Source: Aldrovandia affinis (taxonomy: Eukaryota > Chordata > Actinopteri > Notacanthiformes > Halosauridae). Taken from it: 64,000 nt of DNA. The stretch lies in the NCBI GenBank assembly GCA_029706075.1, contig JAINUG010000147.1:926501-990500 (forward strand), in the 5' to 3' direction. The notes beneath the pieces are model-generated. The model made no database searches. It was not told where the DNA came from and saw nothing but the letters and a program-made list of their open reading frames with translations. Position numbers and translations under genes: made by a program. How positions within the stretch are numbered: the first letter of the stretch is position 1; the number at the start of each line of letters is the position of its first letter. Shown here piece by piece: positions 1 through 13,023 of the stretch.

Positions 1-694
1 AATTTTGAAAAAACAAAACAAAATACATGAATAAATAAGTTTACAATAAACAGTTCTACATGAAAAATAAGTGGTATAGCTGCATTAAGATGGGTTGCCT
101 ATACACACTATATCAAATATGTAGCAAATAAGGACCTCATGTTTAATGACAGCAGGATTGTTAAATTGTACAGACACACTGTTGAACCCAGCACCACTAA
201 GGTTAGCTTGAGTGTAAGTGAGATTTTGGGGGGAAACATTTTTGCAAAAGGGAAAAATTGTATTTGGCAAACCTGCCCCACTTCCCAGGGATATATTAGC
301 AACTTATGTCCTTTAAGACTATCAGTAGCAGGTGAAGGCTCTACAGTGGTCACTGTGGAATTTCCGTGCATCATCCACATACTGTTTCTCAATGTGAGTG
401 ATATTTACCCATTATCCTAAAGTGCCTCATCTTTGCAGTCACCTTTCTTCCAAGAATCAAGCTCAGTCACATCTGGGTTACGTTACAGTAATATCAACAC
501 TGAGAAATGCACAATTTAAGCCCTGCTATCTCATGCAATGATAGGATTTCTCCAGGAGTGTACACTCCAAGATACAATACAAACGTCTTATACATTCTAT
601 ATAGAATACTCAACCCTCAACCCCTCAACCCATTCAGACTCCCTCTTCTTCTTCATAGAAGCCTGTGTTACCAGTTCCCCAGTCCTGTGAGCTC

Positions 695-3600
695 TCACTG
701 GGCACCACCAGCAGCATCGAACATCTTCTTCCTGCCCTCCATGCCTGACATGGCCTCCACGTTCTTTCGCCAGTCCCCAACTTCACTGGTGAGCACCTGC
801 CATTGAAGAGGGTGCCCATAGTTAGTATTTAGATGTTCTTTGATACATCTGTATTCTACTTGCCTGTCATTTACAAACCACTAAATGGATTATAGACCTA
901 TTACTGGAGGACTGCAGTCAAGCACGTTTTCCAGCTCCTTTTAGAACAAGGAGGAGCAGTTATATAGTTTCAATTAAAGCACTAATTGGTTTTATTATGT
1001 GCTTTGGGAAATTTACCTCCTGGATTGTGGTTCCGCAGTAGCAGGACTGGACTACACTGTTATATTGTAGTATTTCATCATTTCAAGACTTTGGAGAATG
1101 ACGGTCTCACTGATTATGTAATGGCTGAGTGTATGTATGAATGACAGAGAGTTTAACTTTGACTGGCTATCTATAGATCTAGATTTATAGATCCTCATTC
1201 CAGGGCTAGGATGTGTGCCCGACACTTCCTGGTGCATACCTTCTCCAGTTTGATGTCCTCTTTTTTGACGGACTTGAGGTTGGCACGCAAGTCCATGGAG
1301 CCTTTGTGCTTGGAGCCCAGCAGGGCGCGCATCATCTCGTCTGCTGACACACGCACCTTCCGCAGCGCCGGTTTCTTAAACTTTCCCCCCAGGTCCTGGA
1401 TTTTCAATTTCAGCTCATGGATCTGGGCCAGGTCAAAACCATGGTGAGGGGTCAGTTATACCATGACGCCTGCATGCATCTTTGCAGCCATACCATCCTT
1501 CCTCTGACAAATGTCTAAATCTTAAAGGCGCGCGTCCACCAGAAGCGACGACAGCGACGAAAGCGGAGAATGCGGCTGGAAGTCATTCATCTTCAATGGG
1601 AGCTGGCGACAGTAGGCAACATAGGGCGAAGCGACTGTTAGCGGAGCAAAGTCAGCTGAACAAACTTTAACTTTATGCAAGTTAGTGGTGAAGTGATAAC
1701 CAATTGGAGGGATGGACAACTTAGTTTGTCCTTATTTCTCCCCACAGTAAATTAAAGTGTATGTGTTTGGTGCCTATGTTCAATTTGTTCCGTACCAAAA
1801 TGAAGGAGGTTAATTGTTCCAGTATCTGGGTTTCCTGAACTTCACAATGCGTCCCTGTTTGTATGCAGGGATGGCAACAAAAAGAATGATGCATGATGCA
1901 ATATATCAGAAATAGTGGGGATCCCTGGTATTAATTATGTGCAATGAAATGAAAAGTAGGTTCATTGCTGGTAGCTCATTATAAAGGTAAAGGTGGGGGG
2001 GGATAGCATAGCGGTCTAATGCATCGTATTTTGACTGGTCCCATACGGTGTGCATTGTCTGTCAGGGACGCGGTTGGAAACCCGTCTCTACCAGACCAGC
2101 CCTGGTCGTCAGCCCCGATGGGGGGCGGTGTTTAGCTGTCTGTCCCAGGGGAGGGGGAGGGTGAGCCAGCTTGAGTTCGCCGTAAAGCACATAAGGGTGT
2201 CTCCAGAACATGGGTGGGCAAATTCCGTCTCGAAGGAAGCGAAGTTCGCTGCCCTCTGAGAATTAGCTTGCCTCGTAGAGATGAGCAGCCAAATCGTGTG
2301 GGGAGGGTAAATCGAAATAAATAGAGGGTGTAATTAGCTACCAAATTGGGAGAAAAGAAAAGAAAATCAGAAACAAAAAAAGAAAAGAAAATCAGAAACA
2401 AAAAAAGAAAGGTAAAGGTAAAGTTAGCTAGTTTGTGTAGTGTGAGTGTTGTTCAAGTCAAATGATTTACTGTCAATGTCTTGATAGTAGTTTACTTGCT
2501 TTACGTTCTATGTGCTCAGCTCAGTTCTCTCTATTACAAACTTGATAGTTGGACGCGAATAACTTAACTTGCTCTTCTAAAAAGCTGCTTGTGTGGGAAT
2601 GCCCACATGAGCGGACATTAGCTAGTGATCAAAGCGACATCTAGCGAGAAAATCTCTTCTGGTGCTCCCTAGGGTTATGGTTTGCACTTGTCTGGGACAT
2701 CTGGGAGAACTAGGTTTTGCTGGAATCTGTTTTAGTGGACCAGTAGGTAGACCTCACTCTTGGCCAAGTAGAAACATAATGCCCTAGTGCAATGATGAGG
2801 ACATTGCACCACCGGACATTACACTCCTCAGTGAAACTGAGGTCCTGGCTCACTGGCACTTATCGTAAAGAGGGAGTTCTCTGGTGTCCTTCCCAAAATT
2901 CCCAGCATGGCTTTCTAAACCTGTCTGTGTAATCATTCCCCAGTTGAATTGGTTAAATAAATCATTACTACCCTTGCTGATGTGCAGTGACAGTCGTGGA
3001 GCAAAATAGCTACAATAAATCACACAAATAGGGGCTACACATCAGCAGTGGTTGAGGTTAATTTATTCTGTCAAGAGCTACTCTAGAAATACAATATCAG
3101 GGCTGCCAGCTGTTGGAGAGCATGTGAAGTTCACTGTTGTAAACACCTGGTTAAAAGAAATTAGTCACAGGAACAAGGCCAAGTTTATATAAATAGATCT
3201 GATGTAATGTGTTATTTTCATGTGCTTTCCTATTGAGCAAGTTGAATGCATACATACATCTCGATTGTTCTTGACAACTTTCGCTTCACAGTCATAGCGC
3301 TCCTCATCCACAACATCAATTTTCGCATGAAGCTGCTTGCAGAGTTTCTGTTGGAAAAAACAAACCATTTAGATTTTCTGTCCTTATTTAGGAAGCAATT
3401 ATCAGAATGTTTACAGAATTGTAAACTAGCATAGTAAGTAATGAAACAGATTGGTGCACAATGACCACTTTCTGGTGACTGCATTCCTGCATTCCTGAGT
3501 ATATACAAATAATTGTATTTAGTCATACCACACACAGACTGGATTGTTACTGCAGAATGAGATTAGCGGTGTGATGCCTGTTATGTCTTGCCAATGAACC

Positions 3601-6200
3601 ATGCCGATGACTAGTAATGGGAAAGTTAGGCTTCATAAACCACACAAGCGGTGATGCCAATATGTGCTATAAATCACTGGTTTATACAAACCAATTAAGG
3701 CTTGTATTGATAGGACAAGCCCCTTTTCTCTCACCTGTAACTCATCCATTGAGAGTCCAGACAAATGCAGAGGGGGCAGCTTCTCTCCAAGGTAGCGAAC
3801 CTTCTCTTCGTCCCTATCCATCTTCTCCTTCTCCAGGTCCTCCATCGCTCTGGTCAGGAGCAGGATCTTGGCAGGGTGGGGTAGGATGGGGTTGGAATGA
3901 GAAGGCACCAAAGAGAAGCTCAGCTCACAAACAGCCACCCAGAATCATCATTTTACAATGTCTACCTAATAATAATTCATGTTTCAACTCCAACTAATGA
4001 CAGTCTCTAATTCAGCCTGAGAGAAGTGCTTTCTGAGCAGAGGCTTCCTGACTGAGACAGCAGGGTGTTAACAGCAGATAATGAACCGGGCGAAGGTTAG
4101 AGGTTTGAATCCCAAACTGAGAATTTATAGAACTGCTTCAGTACATATCTGGACATGTCAATGAATAATATGTATGTAAGCTGCAGTCATCCTGGATTAT
4201 GGAGTCTATAAAGCAAGTAGATGATGATGATTATATTGAGTGTAACTGTGAACTGGAAAGTGGAAATCCCCTTACCTTCAGAGAAAGCTTGCGAGATGCC
4301 GAGATCTTCGACTTTGGCTGTCAAATACAAACACAGGTTCATGACAGTACTGGTGAACACATATACATATGGTTTGGCAGTTACACGTTTGGGTCATTAT
4401 GTTGACAATCTGCCAGTGCTTCCTGCGAATTGACAGACAGCAGTGATTTAGGCAATCACAGCAGCCATCTAACTCATTCTAAAGGTTTTGTCCTAGGATG
4501 TAACAACCATTTAAATACATCTGGACATAGTACTGCAAAAGCAAATATCTAAGTGTTGCTAGGTGTGCTGTGATACTGCTATTGGATTTGTTGCAACTTA
4601 ATGAGTGTATGACATCTTGCAAATTGACTCTACTGAATACATTTGGCATAGTTATTTTTTTGAGGTGAGTTAAATAGATTTTCAAACATTATGATTACAA
4701 ATAATTGTTAACTCCTGTGCGAGAGTTGTTTCTTTTGCATTCGAGTGATTGCCTTTCCAAACTGCTTTGGGGCACTCATAAAAAGAATTGCATTCTTGAA
4801 GGTTGTTCTAAAATATTTTTCATATTGTATTGATCGATTTTGTAACCCAAAAACAAAACTTCAAAGGGAGTGACTCAAAGTAATTTCCCTAACCAGTAAT
4901 GGGGTGAAACTGTCTTTATACATTGAATGGCAATTTATATTCCATTTTGGTCTATGGTAGAATGATTTGTGTTTATTTTCATCTTAAATAGTTAAGCTAA
5001 TCAGCTGATTCTCCCATGTGTTGTATATCATAATTCAGACTGTGGGTGAACATGCTCTTTCACAGTGTACATGCATTCATATATTAACATTATTTTACCC
5101 TCCCCTAATATGTGTGTGTATGTGTGTATATGTTCATGTACACACACGCTGCACATACTTTTGCATCCCTGGGAGGCATGGGCCTTGGCGCTCTGGGTTC
5201 CTGTAAATACAACAGAGCAGGCGTCACACAAGTCGCATCTCTACACTCTCACAGAGCATAACCACCTGGCCAAGGAAAGCACATGGACAACGTGTGAAGG
5301 GCCTCATTTAAAAAAAACGTGATGACCATAATAACAGTAGGTATCTATATTTGTTTTAATAACCAATTACTAGAGGTTAATAATGTACTTCAGGCTATGT
5401 TACCTCCATAAAAGGCCCATAATGTTTTGCTCCATCTCTCGTTCAAATTTCATTTGCAAATGCCATTGTTGTTGCTTATATTTAAAAACAATTATTGAGC
5501 AATGAAACACAAATGCACTGAAAATTGTTAGTTTGCTTTATATAAAGCCTGTGTCTTTGTGGGCTTAACTCGTTTGCAAGTGTAAGTTACAAAGTACTGT
5601 TTGGATCATTTCTAAAGAATACAATTTTAATAAAGTTTTTCAAACTTGGTGTTTGATGAATAGAACGGATTGTTTATGTTTGAATACTTTTTCTCAAAAA
5701 TGTGTTGAATGAAACCTTACCTCACTGCAATAATGATTTTGGAGACAGATATAGATAGACAGATGCACAAACAAAGCAGGATTAATGCATCATCAGAAAA
5801 TAGCATGGACATATTTCATATTTCTTACAGATGGGTAATTCATCAATCATAAATGGAATATTACATGAAAAATGATCACATAATTTCAGGATAGTATTTT
5901 ACGCATTGCTAAAAATATAAGCAAATGTAATCCATTTTATAGGATGCGAAAGCTTTGTGTAAAATGTTTTTATAAGTGCTAATACATCAATGGAACATTA
6001 AATCGCTTGTGGAGACATGAACATATAAACAAAATAACATGCATCATTTTGTCTCTGTGTAGTGATCAATCCAACTCAAAATGAGCTAAAAAATATGCTC
6101 CTTGGTAATGAAACATGATAATTAAACATTCTTAATTTAAAAATTTAAAAATAAACATGAAAATCACAGAATGTAAAATGAATACTTACTCGTCTGCCAT
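695..6200 (-). CDS. tnni1: Troponin I, slow skeletal type (complete, 7 coding exons)
   Basis: Inhibitory subunit of the troponin complex on thin filaments of striated muscle; it blocks actomyosin ATPase until troponin C binds calcium. Coding exons on the minus strand in transcript order: 6200-6190, 5724-5721 (4-nt microexon), 4317-4276, 3866-3735, 3347-3258, 1422-1240 and 796-695 (stop at 697-695). All have GT-AG borders and compatible phases. The joined product is 187 aa, the length I recall for human TNNI1. Visible family motifs are KSKISASRK near the N-terminus, the troponin C/T-binding segment with [14 protein letters not shown], the inhibitory and switch region [19 protein letters not shown] then LLGSKHK and [13 protein letters not shown], and the C-terminal [38 protein letters not shown] resembles slow TnI rather than the fast NIEEKSG form. 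The residue change from the mammalian cardiac N-terminal extension is absent. The exact fish paralogue is uncertain. Confidence 0.93.
1995..2407 (+). repeat. SINE group B copy with 12-bp target-site duplication
   Basis: A roughly 410-bp element with the head GGATAGCATAGCGGTCTAA and an internal GGGACGCGGTT. It shares TTCCGTCTCGAAGGA and the tail AATTAGCTACCAAATTGGGA with copies elsewhere in the window, and ends in an A-rich stretch that carries a duplicated unit of about 30 bp (2345-2407). AAAGGTAAAGGT occurs exactly at 1983-1994 and 2408-2419, flanking the element, as expected for insertion by target-primed reverse transcription. It lies inside a troponin I intron, in the opposite orientation to the gene. 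Confidence 0.75.
5721..5724 (-). other. tnni1: Candidate 4-nt coding microexon of troponin I
   Basis: On the minus strand the four bases TGAG are preceded by ATTGCAG and followed by GTAAGG. The first coding exon (6200-6190) ends in phase 2 (ATG GCA GAC GA) and the next recognisable exon (4317-4276) begins in phase 0, so 3n+1 nucleotides must lie between them. Including TGAG gives the N-terminus MADDE followed by [10 protein letters not shown] and a 187-aa protein. Skipping it would shift the frame. The polypyrimidine tract is modest, and another small exon of 3n+1 nt elsewhere in 4318-6189 cannot be excluded. Troponin I genes are known for very short N-terminal exons. Confidence 0.6.
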
Positions 6201-6436
6201 TGTGAAACCTTTGAAACAGACATCATTTTTAAATATTTTAATGTTTTTTTGGTAGACACTTTAAAAACAAGAAAAGATTTGTACACAGCCACATTTTAAC
6301 CCTTTACTATAATTAATTCTAGTTTATATACTCAATAACAATTAAAGCTAAAATGAACAAAATCAATAAAAAACAAACCTTATGCAACATTATGCTAGAA
6401 ATAAGTATCAATGGAGTTAACAAATATGAGTTTTAC

Positions 6437-6500
6437 CTGAGTTGCTTAGATGGGTACTGTTAGCAAGAGGGAGCTGTAACAATGGGTGCTTTTATGCCCT
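6437..6500 (-). promoter_or_regulatory. tnni1: Probable troponin I promoter and non-coding exon 1
   Basis: On the minus strand a TATA-like CATAAAAG lies at 6496-6489. About 50 bases downstream, CAACTCAG followed by GTAAAA at 6437/6436 makes a plausible splice donor for a short 5'UTR exon. The first coding exon has a fitting acceptor (TTTCAAAG at about 6209) eight bases before the ATG. An AT-rich CTATATTTAT just upstream (around 6520-6525) resembles, but does not fully match, a MEF2 site, which would suit a muscle gene. The transcription start is inferred from TATA spacing only. Confidence 0.45.
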
Positions 6501-9500
6501 TGCGGCTACTGGACAATAAATATAGCACTCTGCCAATGGAATGGCATGGCTTATAGCCAAGGATGAAATATCACCTCTTGTGACGATACACCAGACCATT
6601 GTAATAATAAATCGTGACACCTCGCTTGTTTGAGCAGGAACAGTCAGTCTTCTCACACCCATTTCTTTGCCAAGAAAATGATCTAAAATAGACCAATGAT
6701 TAAAGATGCTTGAATACTTGGACTACGACATAATGTTCACACCTTCAAAATTACATATCACTCAGTCAATCACTCAGTTTTCACTCAAAAATATCATGAT
6801 TTATTTGTTTTGCATTTTGGGACTAATGACTGTTAAATGACTCGTACAAATGACTAAAATTATACCAGAGCAACTGGCAGAGCATTGCAAAATATGAATT
6901 TAAAGATGAAACACACAAGGAAAGGACACAGGTAAAATAACCTGATACGTCTTTATTTGCAGTAAATTGTAATGTACAATGTGTACTCGAGTCAAACACT
7001 TTAGGATTTTGTCAAGCTTACTAAACAAAAGATTGCTTATGATTGCTTACAAGTGCACAATGCCTCTTTGTCATCAACACAAGGCTTTGCAATGAACAAG
7101 TTCTCCCTCAAAGAATACTATAAATATAATTGCGCCAAAATTATTTGAAGGACAAACATCAAAGACAAAACCAGGCACAGTAATTAGATGTATTCCTGTA
7201 TAAAAGTTAAATATTTCTGTGCAGAAGACATAATTGTTTGTTGCCATACCGTTCTTGTGTGTTGGAGTGGTGGTTTTTTAGGCCTAATTTTTTGGGAGAC
7301 ATTCTGACCTTTTCATTGAAAATGTTGTGAGAAGGTCCTTAAGAAATGTATTGTCAGCACACTGGTGATCCACTGCAGATGCATGTTACTATTTATCCAG
7401 CAATCTTTTCATAGTTATTTATGACTTTCACACTTTAACGATTTCCTACCATCATAACTGGAAGGTTCTGATACTTGTGGCAATGTCTATTAATTTGGAA
7501 TATTGGTAATGTTGTCATGCCTAACTATATCTACTCATGAGTTCATTTGATTGATCCAAATCCAAGACAACAGGATCGATAGAGAAAGAGTTACATATGG
7601 AGGGCTTGTGAAGAAATTCTGAATTTTTAAGTTGGTTATCTTTTGATCGCAGAACATTCTTTATTGTGATCATGAGCAATGATGAACAAACCCTACACAC
7701 TGGCACAAACATAGTTGTGTAATTACAGGGTAGGAACTTCTGTTCAGCAATACATCAATGCGATCAGTTTGTGTCACTGACCACATTGGAATATTTCATG
7801 TTTTCGATTATTCTGTATGTGGACATTTTGGGCTATCATCAATCATATTTGAAACAAGTAGGTGTGACACTGTGAAATCTGGAGGGATATCTTGTTCTGC
7901 TCTTTAAATCTCCCATCAATGGGCCTCTTGTGTAGTCCAAGGATCATATAACATTTCCTGGAAGCCAGTGGGTGTTGAAAGCCCACCAGTAGTCAAATGT
8001 CCAGTGGAGTGAAGAGATTTTTAAGTGCACTGGGTGCTACAGGAAATCCCCCCCTCCCCAAATCCTCCCCTTTGCAAATTATTTAAAGCCTACAAGACTT
8101 ATATCATCAACCATTTAAACGTAAAATCACTGCGTGTGATAAGAACCACCAAAGACGTTTACAACATATGCCCTTTCTTGTGGTGGGTAAAAATAGATGG
8201 CTTAAAAAAAAACTTGTCATACTGGAACAAATGTGGAATGAAGCCGGGCCCCCTTTTCTTCCTCTTCGGTAGCACCTTTACGTTCTGTTTATTGGCTGTG
8301 AAACAGCTGACGTGAGTTCGTGGGTTTGCTCCGGCAGCCCAGGCGCGTGCAACCTTGATACAGGCCACTGGAACCTTGAGTGGAAGGGTAAAATCTGGTT
8401 CCTTGGATAGCATAAATACCGGGTGTGTATAGCCTCACACGCTAAATTTATCTGCCTATATTAGCACGTTTCCCCCTGAGGAAGACTAACTGTCACACAA
8501 ATCCTGGGCTTTGACATGTAATTTGTACAAATCCGACCGGCCAAGAAGGCTTTCTTTGCAGCATGAAACCCATCACATTTTGGGGACCCTTTTTGTTCCA
8601 GGGTCATTGACAAACTTTGCAAGAAAGTTTATATTAAGGTCTAAGGTATAGTGTGTCCCTCAGTTAGGCCACACGTTTACGTAATAGTGGACAGCGTGAC
8701 TGATTTATTAATAATATCAGGTCATTAAGTAGCCCATTCGGTCTCATTGACTAAAGCATGACTTAAATTCGACTCTACTCTTTGTGTGAGAATTTCAAGA
8801 ACACTTGAAACCAGGCGGTATTTTATGAACGCTGATATCGCCTAGGTATTTTACAATTCCAGTTTTGTATTGTGCTTTCCGAAGTGTTAGTCGTTGTCGC
8901 GATGCAAAGCAAATAATCACAAATGTTTTTGCAAAGTACCGCGGTTCATGTTACGACAGCTTTATTTTCAGGAATACATGTAGGCTATCTACAGCTAAGT
9001 AAAAAATGTAAATATATATCGTATAGGCTATAGCATACATATTATTTACGAGAACTTGAAATAAAAATAATATTGAAAGGACGCAGGATTTCTATTGGCC
9101 AATTTGTCATCAGCTAGCAGTCAGCATAAAACGCAGTTCTGAATCTGAACAAATATCTTACTGTGCGTATGCGGTCAGGAGAGTATACAACGAATCGGGA
9201 ATACAGTTTTACTTTCCTACGCTTTGTGGCCTTCTCCCATAACAAGTTCACCCGTGTCTATTGTTTATTCTTATATGATGTCCTCGATTGGACCACCGCT
9301 GGTGTCTTTTTCTCGCATCATGGTGTGGGAAAGTTGTTATTTTAACCTGCACATAACGTCATGTAATATTTTCCTTATATCATCTACTGTTCGTTTTGTT
9401 ATGCATAATGAATTAATTTATTTCGTGATGTCACTCCAAAACATTATCTTCTCCGTTTGGTGTTGTTTTCCTATGCTGTAATACCGCGCTGTGATGCTGT

Positions 9501-9690
9501 ACCTCGTTGACCAATACCCTCTATGTCCTGATCTGTACAATGTTTTATTTTTCTCGTTATTCCCTGCTACTTGTGCCTGGTTGCTGCATATCCATTTCTT
9601 GGCATGATTTGAACGTGTGAGCATGCCATGTTTTTTCAGACCCTTTTTATGGGTGTATCCTACGCAAACTGCGAATGAGGACGTTTCATT
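6501..9690. other. Intergenic stretch, no gene or repeat recognised
   Basis: AT-rich DNA upstream of tnni1. Open frames are short and have no recognisable protein similarity. No tRNA-like boxes, terminal inverted repeats or strong CpG clusters were seen. A patch around 8220-8520 is slightly more GC-rich but carries no motif I can name. Confidence 0.5.
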
Positions 9691-9764
9691 TATTTGATTG
9701 CGTGACTAGCACCAGTCTTAGTAAATTGGTCGTTAATGTGTCGCTGTTTGTGACAGATAGGGGT

Positions 9765-10380
9765 GAAAGAATGCTTGAGCACGCGTCCCTGTGCCCTCCT
9801 GATGGGAAAGTGCCCTCTCAGTTTTTTAGGGCTGTTTGCCACTCTGAACATATTTGGGGGAACATTGACCATTCTTCCATACAGAATCTTTCAAGACCCT
9901 TCAGATCCTTCGGTCTGCGATTCTGGACTGCCCTTTTCCATTCAAACCACACATTTTCGATTGGGTTTAAGTCTGGAGACTGAGATGGCCATTGCAAGAC
10001 AGTAATTTTGTGGTCAGTTAACCATTTCTTAGTTGATTTTGAGGTATGCTTGGGATTATTATCTTGCTGAAATATTCATTTGTGGCCAAGTTTCAGTTCC
10101 CTGCAGAGGGACCCAGGTTTTTGGCCAAAATGTCTTGGTAGCCTACTTCCTGTAGTTCATGATCCCATTGACCTTAACAAGAGCCTCAGGACTAGTAGAT
10201 GCAAAATAACCCCATAACATCAAAGATCCATCACCATATTTCACCATAGGTATAGGTTATTTTCAACATAAGCATCCTTCCGATGCTAAAACCTACTTCT
10301 GGTGTACATGGCCAAAAATAAGATTTTTTGTGTCATCTGACCATAACAATAACACCTGGTTCCAATCAGAGTTCCGCATT
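9765..10380 (-). mobile_element. Tc1-like transposase remnant
   Basis: Read on the minus strand this stretch encodes degraded Tc1/mariner transposase. The segment around 10080-9930 reads as a QQDNNPKHTSK catalytic-core motif, then WPSQSPDLNPIENVW with the second acidic part of the DDE triad, and further upstream an LWGCFAST-like segment. The reading is interrupted, so the copy is inactive. Terminal repeats were not found, so the ends given are approximate. Plain DNA transposon relic between tnni1 and sephs1. Confidence 0.8.
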
Positions 10381-10734
10381 AAAAGTCAAAGTGAAAACTG
10401 TTAACACAATTATGTGGAAATGAAATGAACAGTAATAATTTGGCCTGCATTGTACGCCAGTTCAGCATGCTTTATCAGTTTAGGCTCTTCCTTAAAAAGT
10501 TATGAGATGTTGTACATAATAGCAAGAGGCACCATTGTATTTGTGCGTGTCTCCAGACAGTTGTTGCTATGTACGTTACTATGCTGTTGACCTTTCACAC
10601 TTTCACAGCAGGTGTTGAGCGGCTCGCTCACCCTTTAATGAACGTCATGTTGTCAGTCAACCTTGTTTTCAGAAGCACAAGTATCTCAATGGCCTTGTCG
10701 AATTTTGAAGAGCATCCATCTACAATGTATAATT

Positions 10735-10778
10735 TTGTCATTTGGCAGACGCTTTTTCCCAAAGCGACTTACAAGAGG
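10735..10778 (-). repeat. SINE 3'-tail fragment
   Basis: The minus strand carries TAAGTCGCTTTGGGAAAAAG followed by CGTCTGCCAAATG, the conserved 3' tail seen in the longer SINEs at 18686, 22447 and 12822. No tRNA-like head is attached, so this is a truncated copy. Confidence 0.6.
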
Positions 10779-10799
10779 CATCAAAATGGCTAGACAACC

Positions 10800-12820
10800 A
10801 TCGCCAGACCTATCGATCAGTCAGCTACACATGCCAATCATTGCATGCCACAAAACCCTGGGTTTTCGGTCTCACGACTGTGGCTCATCCAGGGCTGCGG
10901 TGATGGAAATGTGAGTGCAATCTATTGCACTAATCACTCGGGAATCATATGAGAACAATACCACACTTAATATGCAACAGTTGTCCAGTGTGAATTTCAG
11001 TGGACACCTTAGTAAACAACACAATAAACAAAGCATACATGTTTGTTAGTCGCCTTTCATCAGTTCCCAACAGCAGACAGTCTCGCTGTGTGGTCATCAT
11101 GGTACATTTTTTGATAAACGGAAACGCACCAGGAGGAGGCATCGGAGCATTGCGTATCGCGATTGATCTCATTTTAAACCTCATCTAAGTATAGCTCACT
11201 GTATCCTTAATTAAATTAAAATACGGTTACTGACTGTTACTACACGATTTTAAATTAAAATATATATTTCATTTTGCAACATCAATTCAAAAATAAATTG
11301 TAATGTATACTCCTTGGCTAAAAACATTTAGACGGAAAGACTGATAAAAGCTACAAAAGACTGTCGGTAAGGTACAGTTTTCTTAATAATATTAATTCTT
11401 AAAATGAGCCATTACAGACCTTTCTTGTGAAATCTAAATGAGAAACATAGCCCACAGTAGAGAAGCATACTTGTTTTAGGGCTGGCCTATAAGGATTTTC
11501 TGTGGTTCTTTAGATGCTATGATATTCTTCAATATTATAATACTCTGATTCATTTTCTGTGGCTGCCATGAACATATTTGCAGGTGAACATACAATTTGT
11601 TATTTAGAATTTACATAAATGATCAGAATACTTACTTTGAAGTGTCTCACAAAGTTACTCTGGTTGGACCAGAGACGGTTGTAATACAGTGCTTGCATTT
11701 GGCCTTATGATTTCCTTATTGATCACGTGCTGTTGGTTCTTCAAAGTGCAGATGGCCTTTCTATGCCTTTCTACCAGAGCTGCAGCATTTTCCATGTTTT
11801 AGGGGGTCATAAAAAATCATTTGAATGCCAATTAACTTGGTGTGTGATCTGGAAGGTGATTGGTCACCCCTGAGCTAGTTTACAATTGGTATGATAAGCG
11901 GGTGTAGACTTTTCTGTTAATATGTTTTTTTAATTTTTAATGAATATTCAGAAATGCTTTTTAAATTATTTATTCCATTTGGAAGTTGTAGGGTAAAATG
12001 TGTAAATAAAGTTGGGAAAATATTAAAATATGTTTTAATTTCAGGCTGTAAGGCAACCAAATGTAACATTTTTAACATCGTGTGTAGACTTGAAAGAGGC
12101 ACAAATGTGGACCAAATATTTTATTGCCACTCCAAAGCTTCCCACTAGATAGAGCCAGAGAGTCAGTAAATAGTTCTGTTTGAGCACCCTCAACACTCAC
12201 TATGAAATAAGGTAAAAAGAAGCCATGGACACTTTTTTCTCTCAATAAAATAATTTTCAAAACTCTATTTTCTGCTCTAGAAGCTTTTATTAGGCAGTCA
12301 TTTTCCGTTTATTATGTAATTCAGGTTTAGAATGAATCGGTTCAGTTAAATTATATTTTTGTGATGTCCAATGCCTGTCCAAATGTCCCAACATTTTACT
12401 GGTGTTTTTCATCAGCAAATATTACAAACGGAAATAATGACAAAATTATAATAAATAATAATATTGTATGTATGTATTATTATTATTGTTATTAGCAATA
12501 GTAGTAAATGATAAGTTATTGTTGTTGTTACTATTATTATTATTATTGTTAGTAGTAGTAGTGATGTTAAAAGCCTGTAGGCTATTTGGACAACACAAAA
12601 ATAAATGAATTAAATGTGTTCTGCCTAAAATTGACTACAGTATATGGAATGAGGGTCACAGTTAATCCCATATGTATTGTAGGAGACGTTCAAATATAGC
12701 ATTAATCACATAAAACACCGTTATTTGAAAATCCTGGGTGCTACCGTGATACTTTTTTTGTCATATATCATATGTTGTTGTGTGTGGACATTTCCACATT
12801 GGTTCCAAGTGAAAAGTATA
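10800..12820. other. Intergenic stretch with simple repeats only
   Basis: AT-rich and without a recognisable gene. It contains a TTA/TTG-type imperfect microsatellite at about 12470-12560. Nothing else stands out on either strand. Confidence 0.45.
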
Positions 12821-12821
12821 T

Positions 12822-13023
12822 CAGGGAGCTGGGCTTGTAAAGCAAAGGTTACTGGTTCGATCCCCAGGTGGGGGCACTGCTGTTGTACCATTGAGCAAGC
12901 TACTTAACCTGAATTGCTTCAGTAAAAAAAAATGTATAAATGGATTGTATGTAAAAGAAAATGTGAACTGTGTAAGTCGCTCTGGATAAGAGCGTCTGAT
13001 AAATGGCTAAAATGTAAATGTAA
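12822..13023 (+). repeat. SINE group A copy (tRNA-derived)
   Basis: It begins with GGGAGCTGGGCTTGTAA, has a B-box GGTTCGATCCCC, a body TTGAGCAAGCTACTTAACCT and AATTGCTTCAGTA, and the conserved tail GTAAGTCGCTCTGGATAAGA then GCGTCTGATAAATGGC ending in a TGTAAATGTAA-type repeat. At least four other copies or fragments of the same family occur in this window. Confidence 0.85.

Noticed and set aside
12470-12560. A CRISPR-like array
   Set aside because: It is an irregular TTA/TTG microsatellite with no repeat-spacer structure, in a eukaryotic genome.
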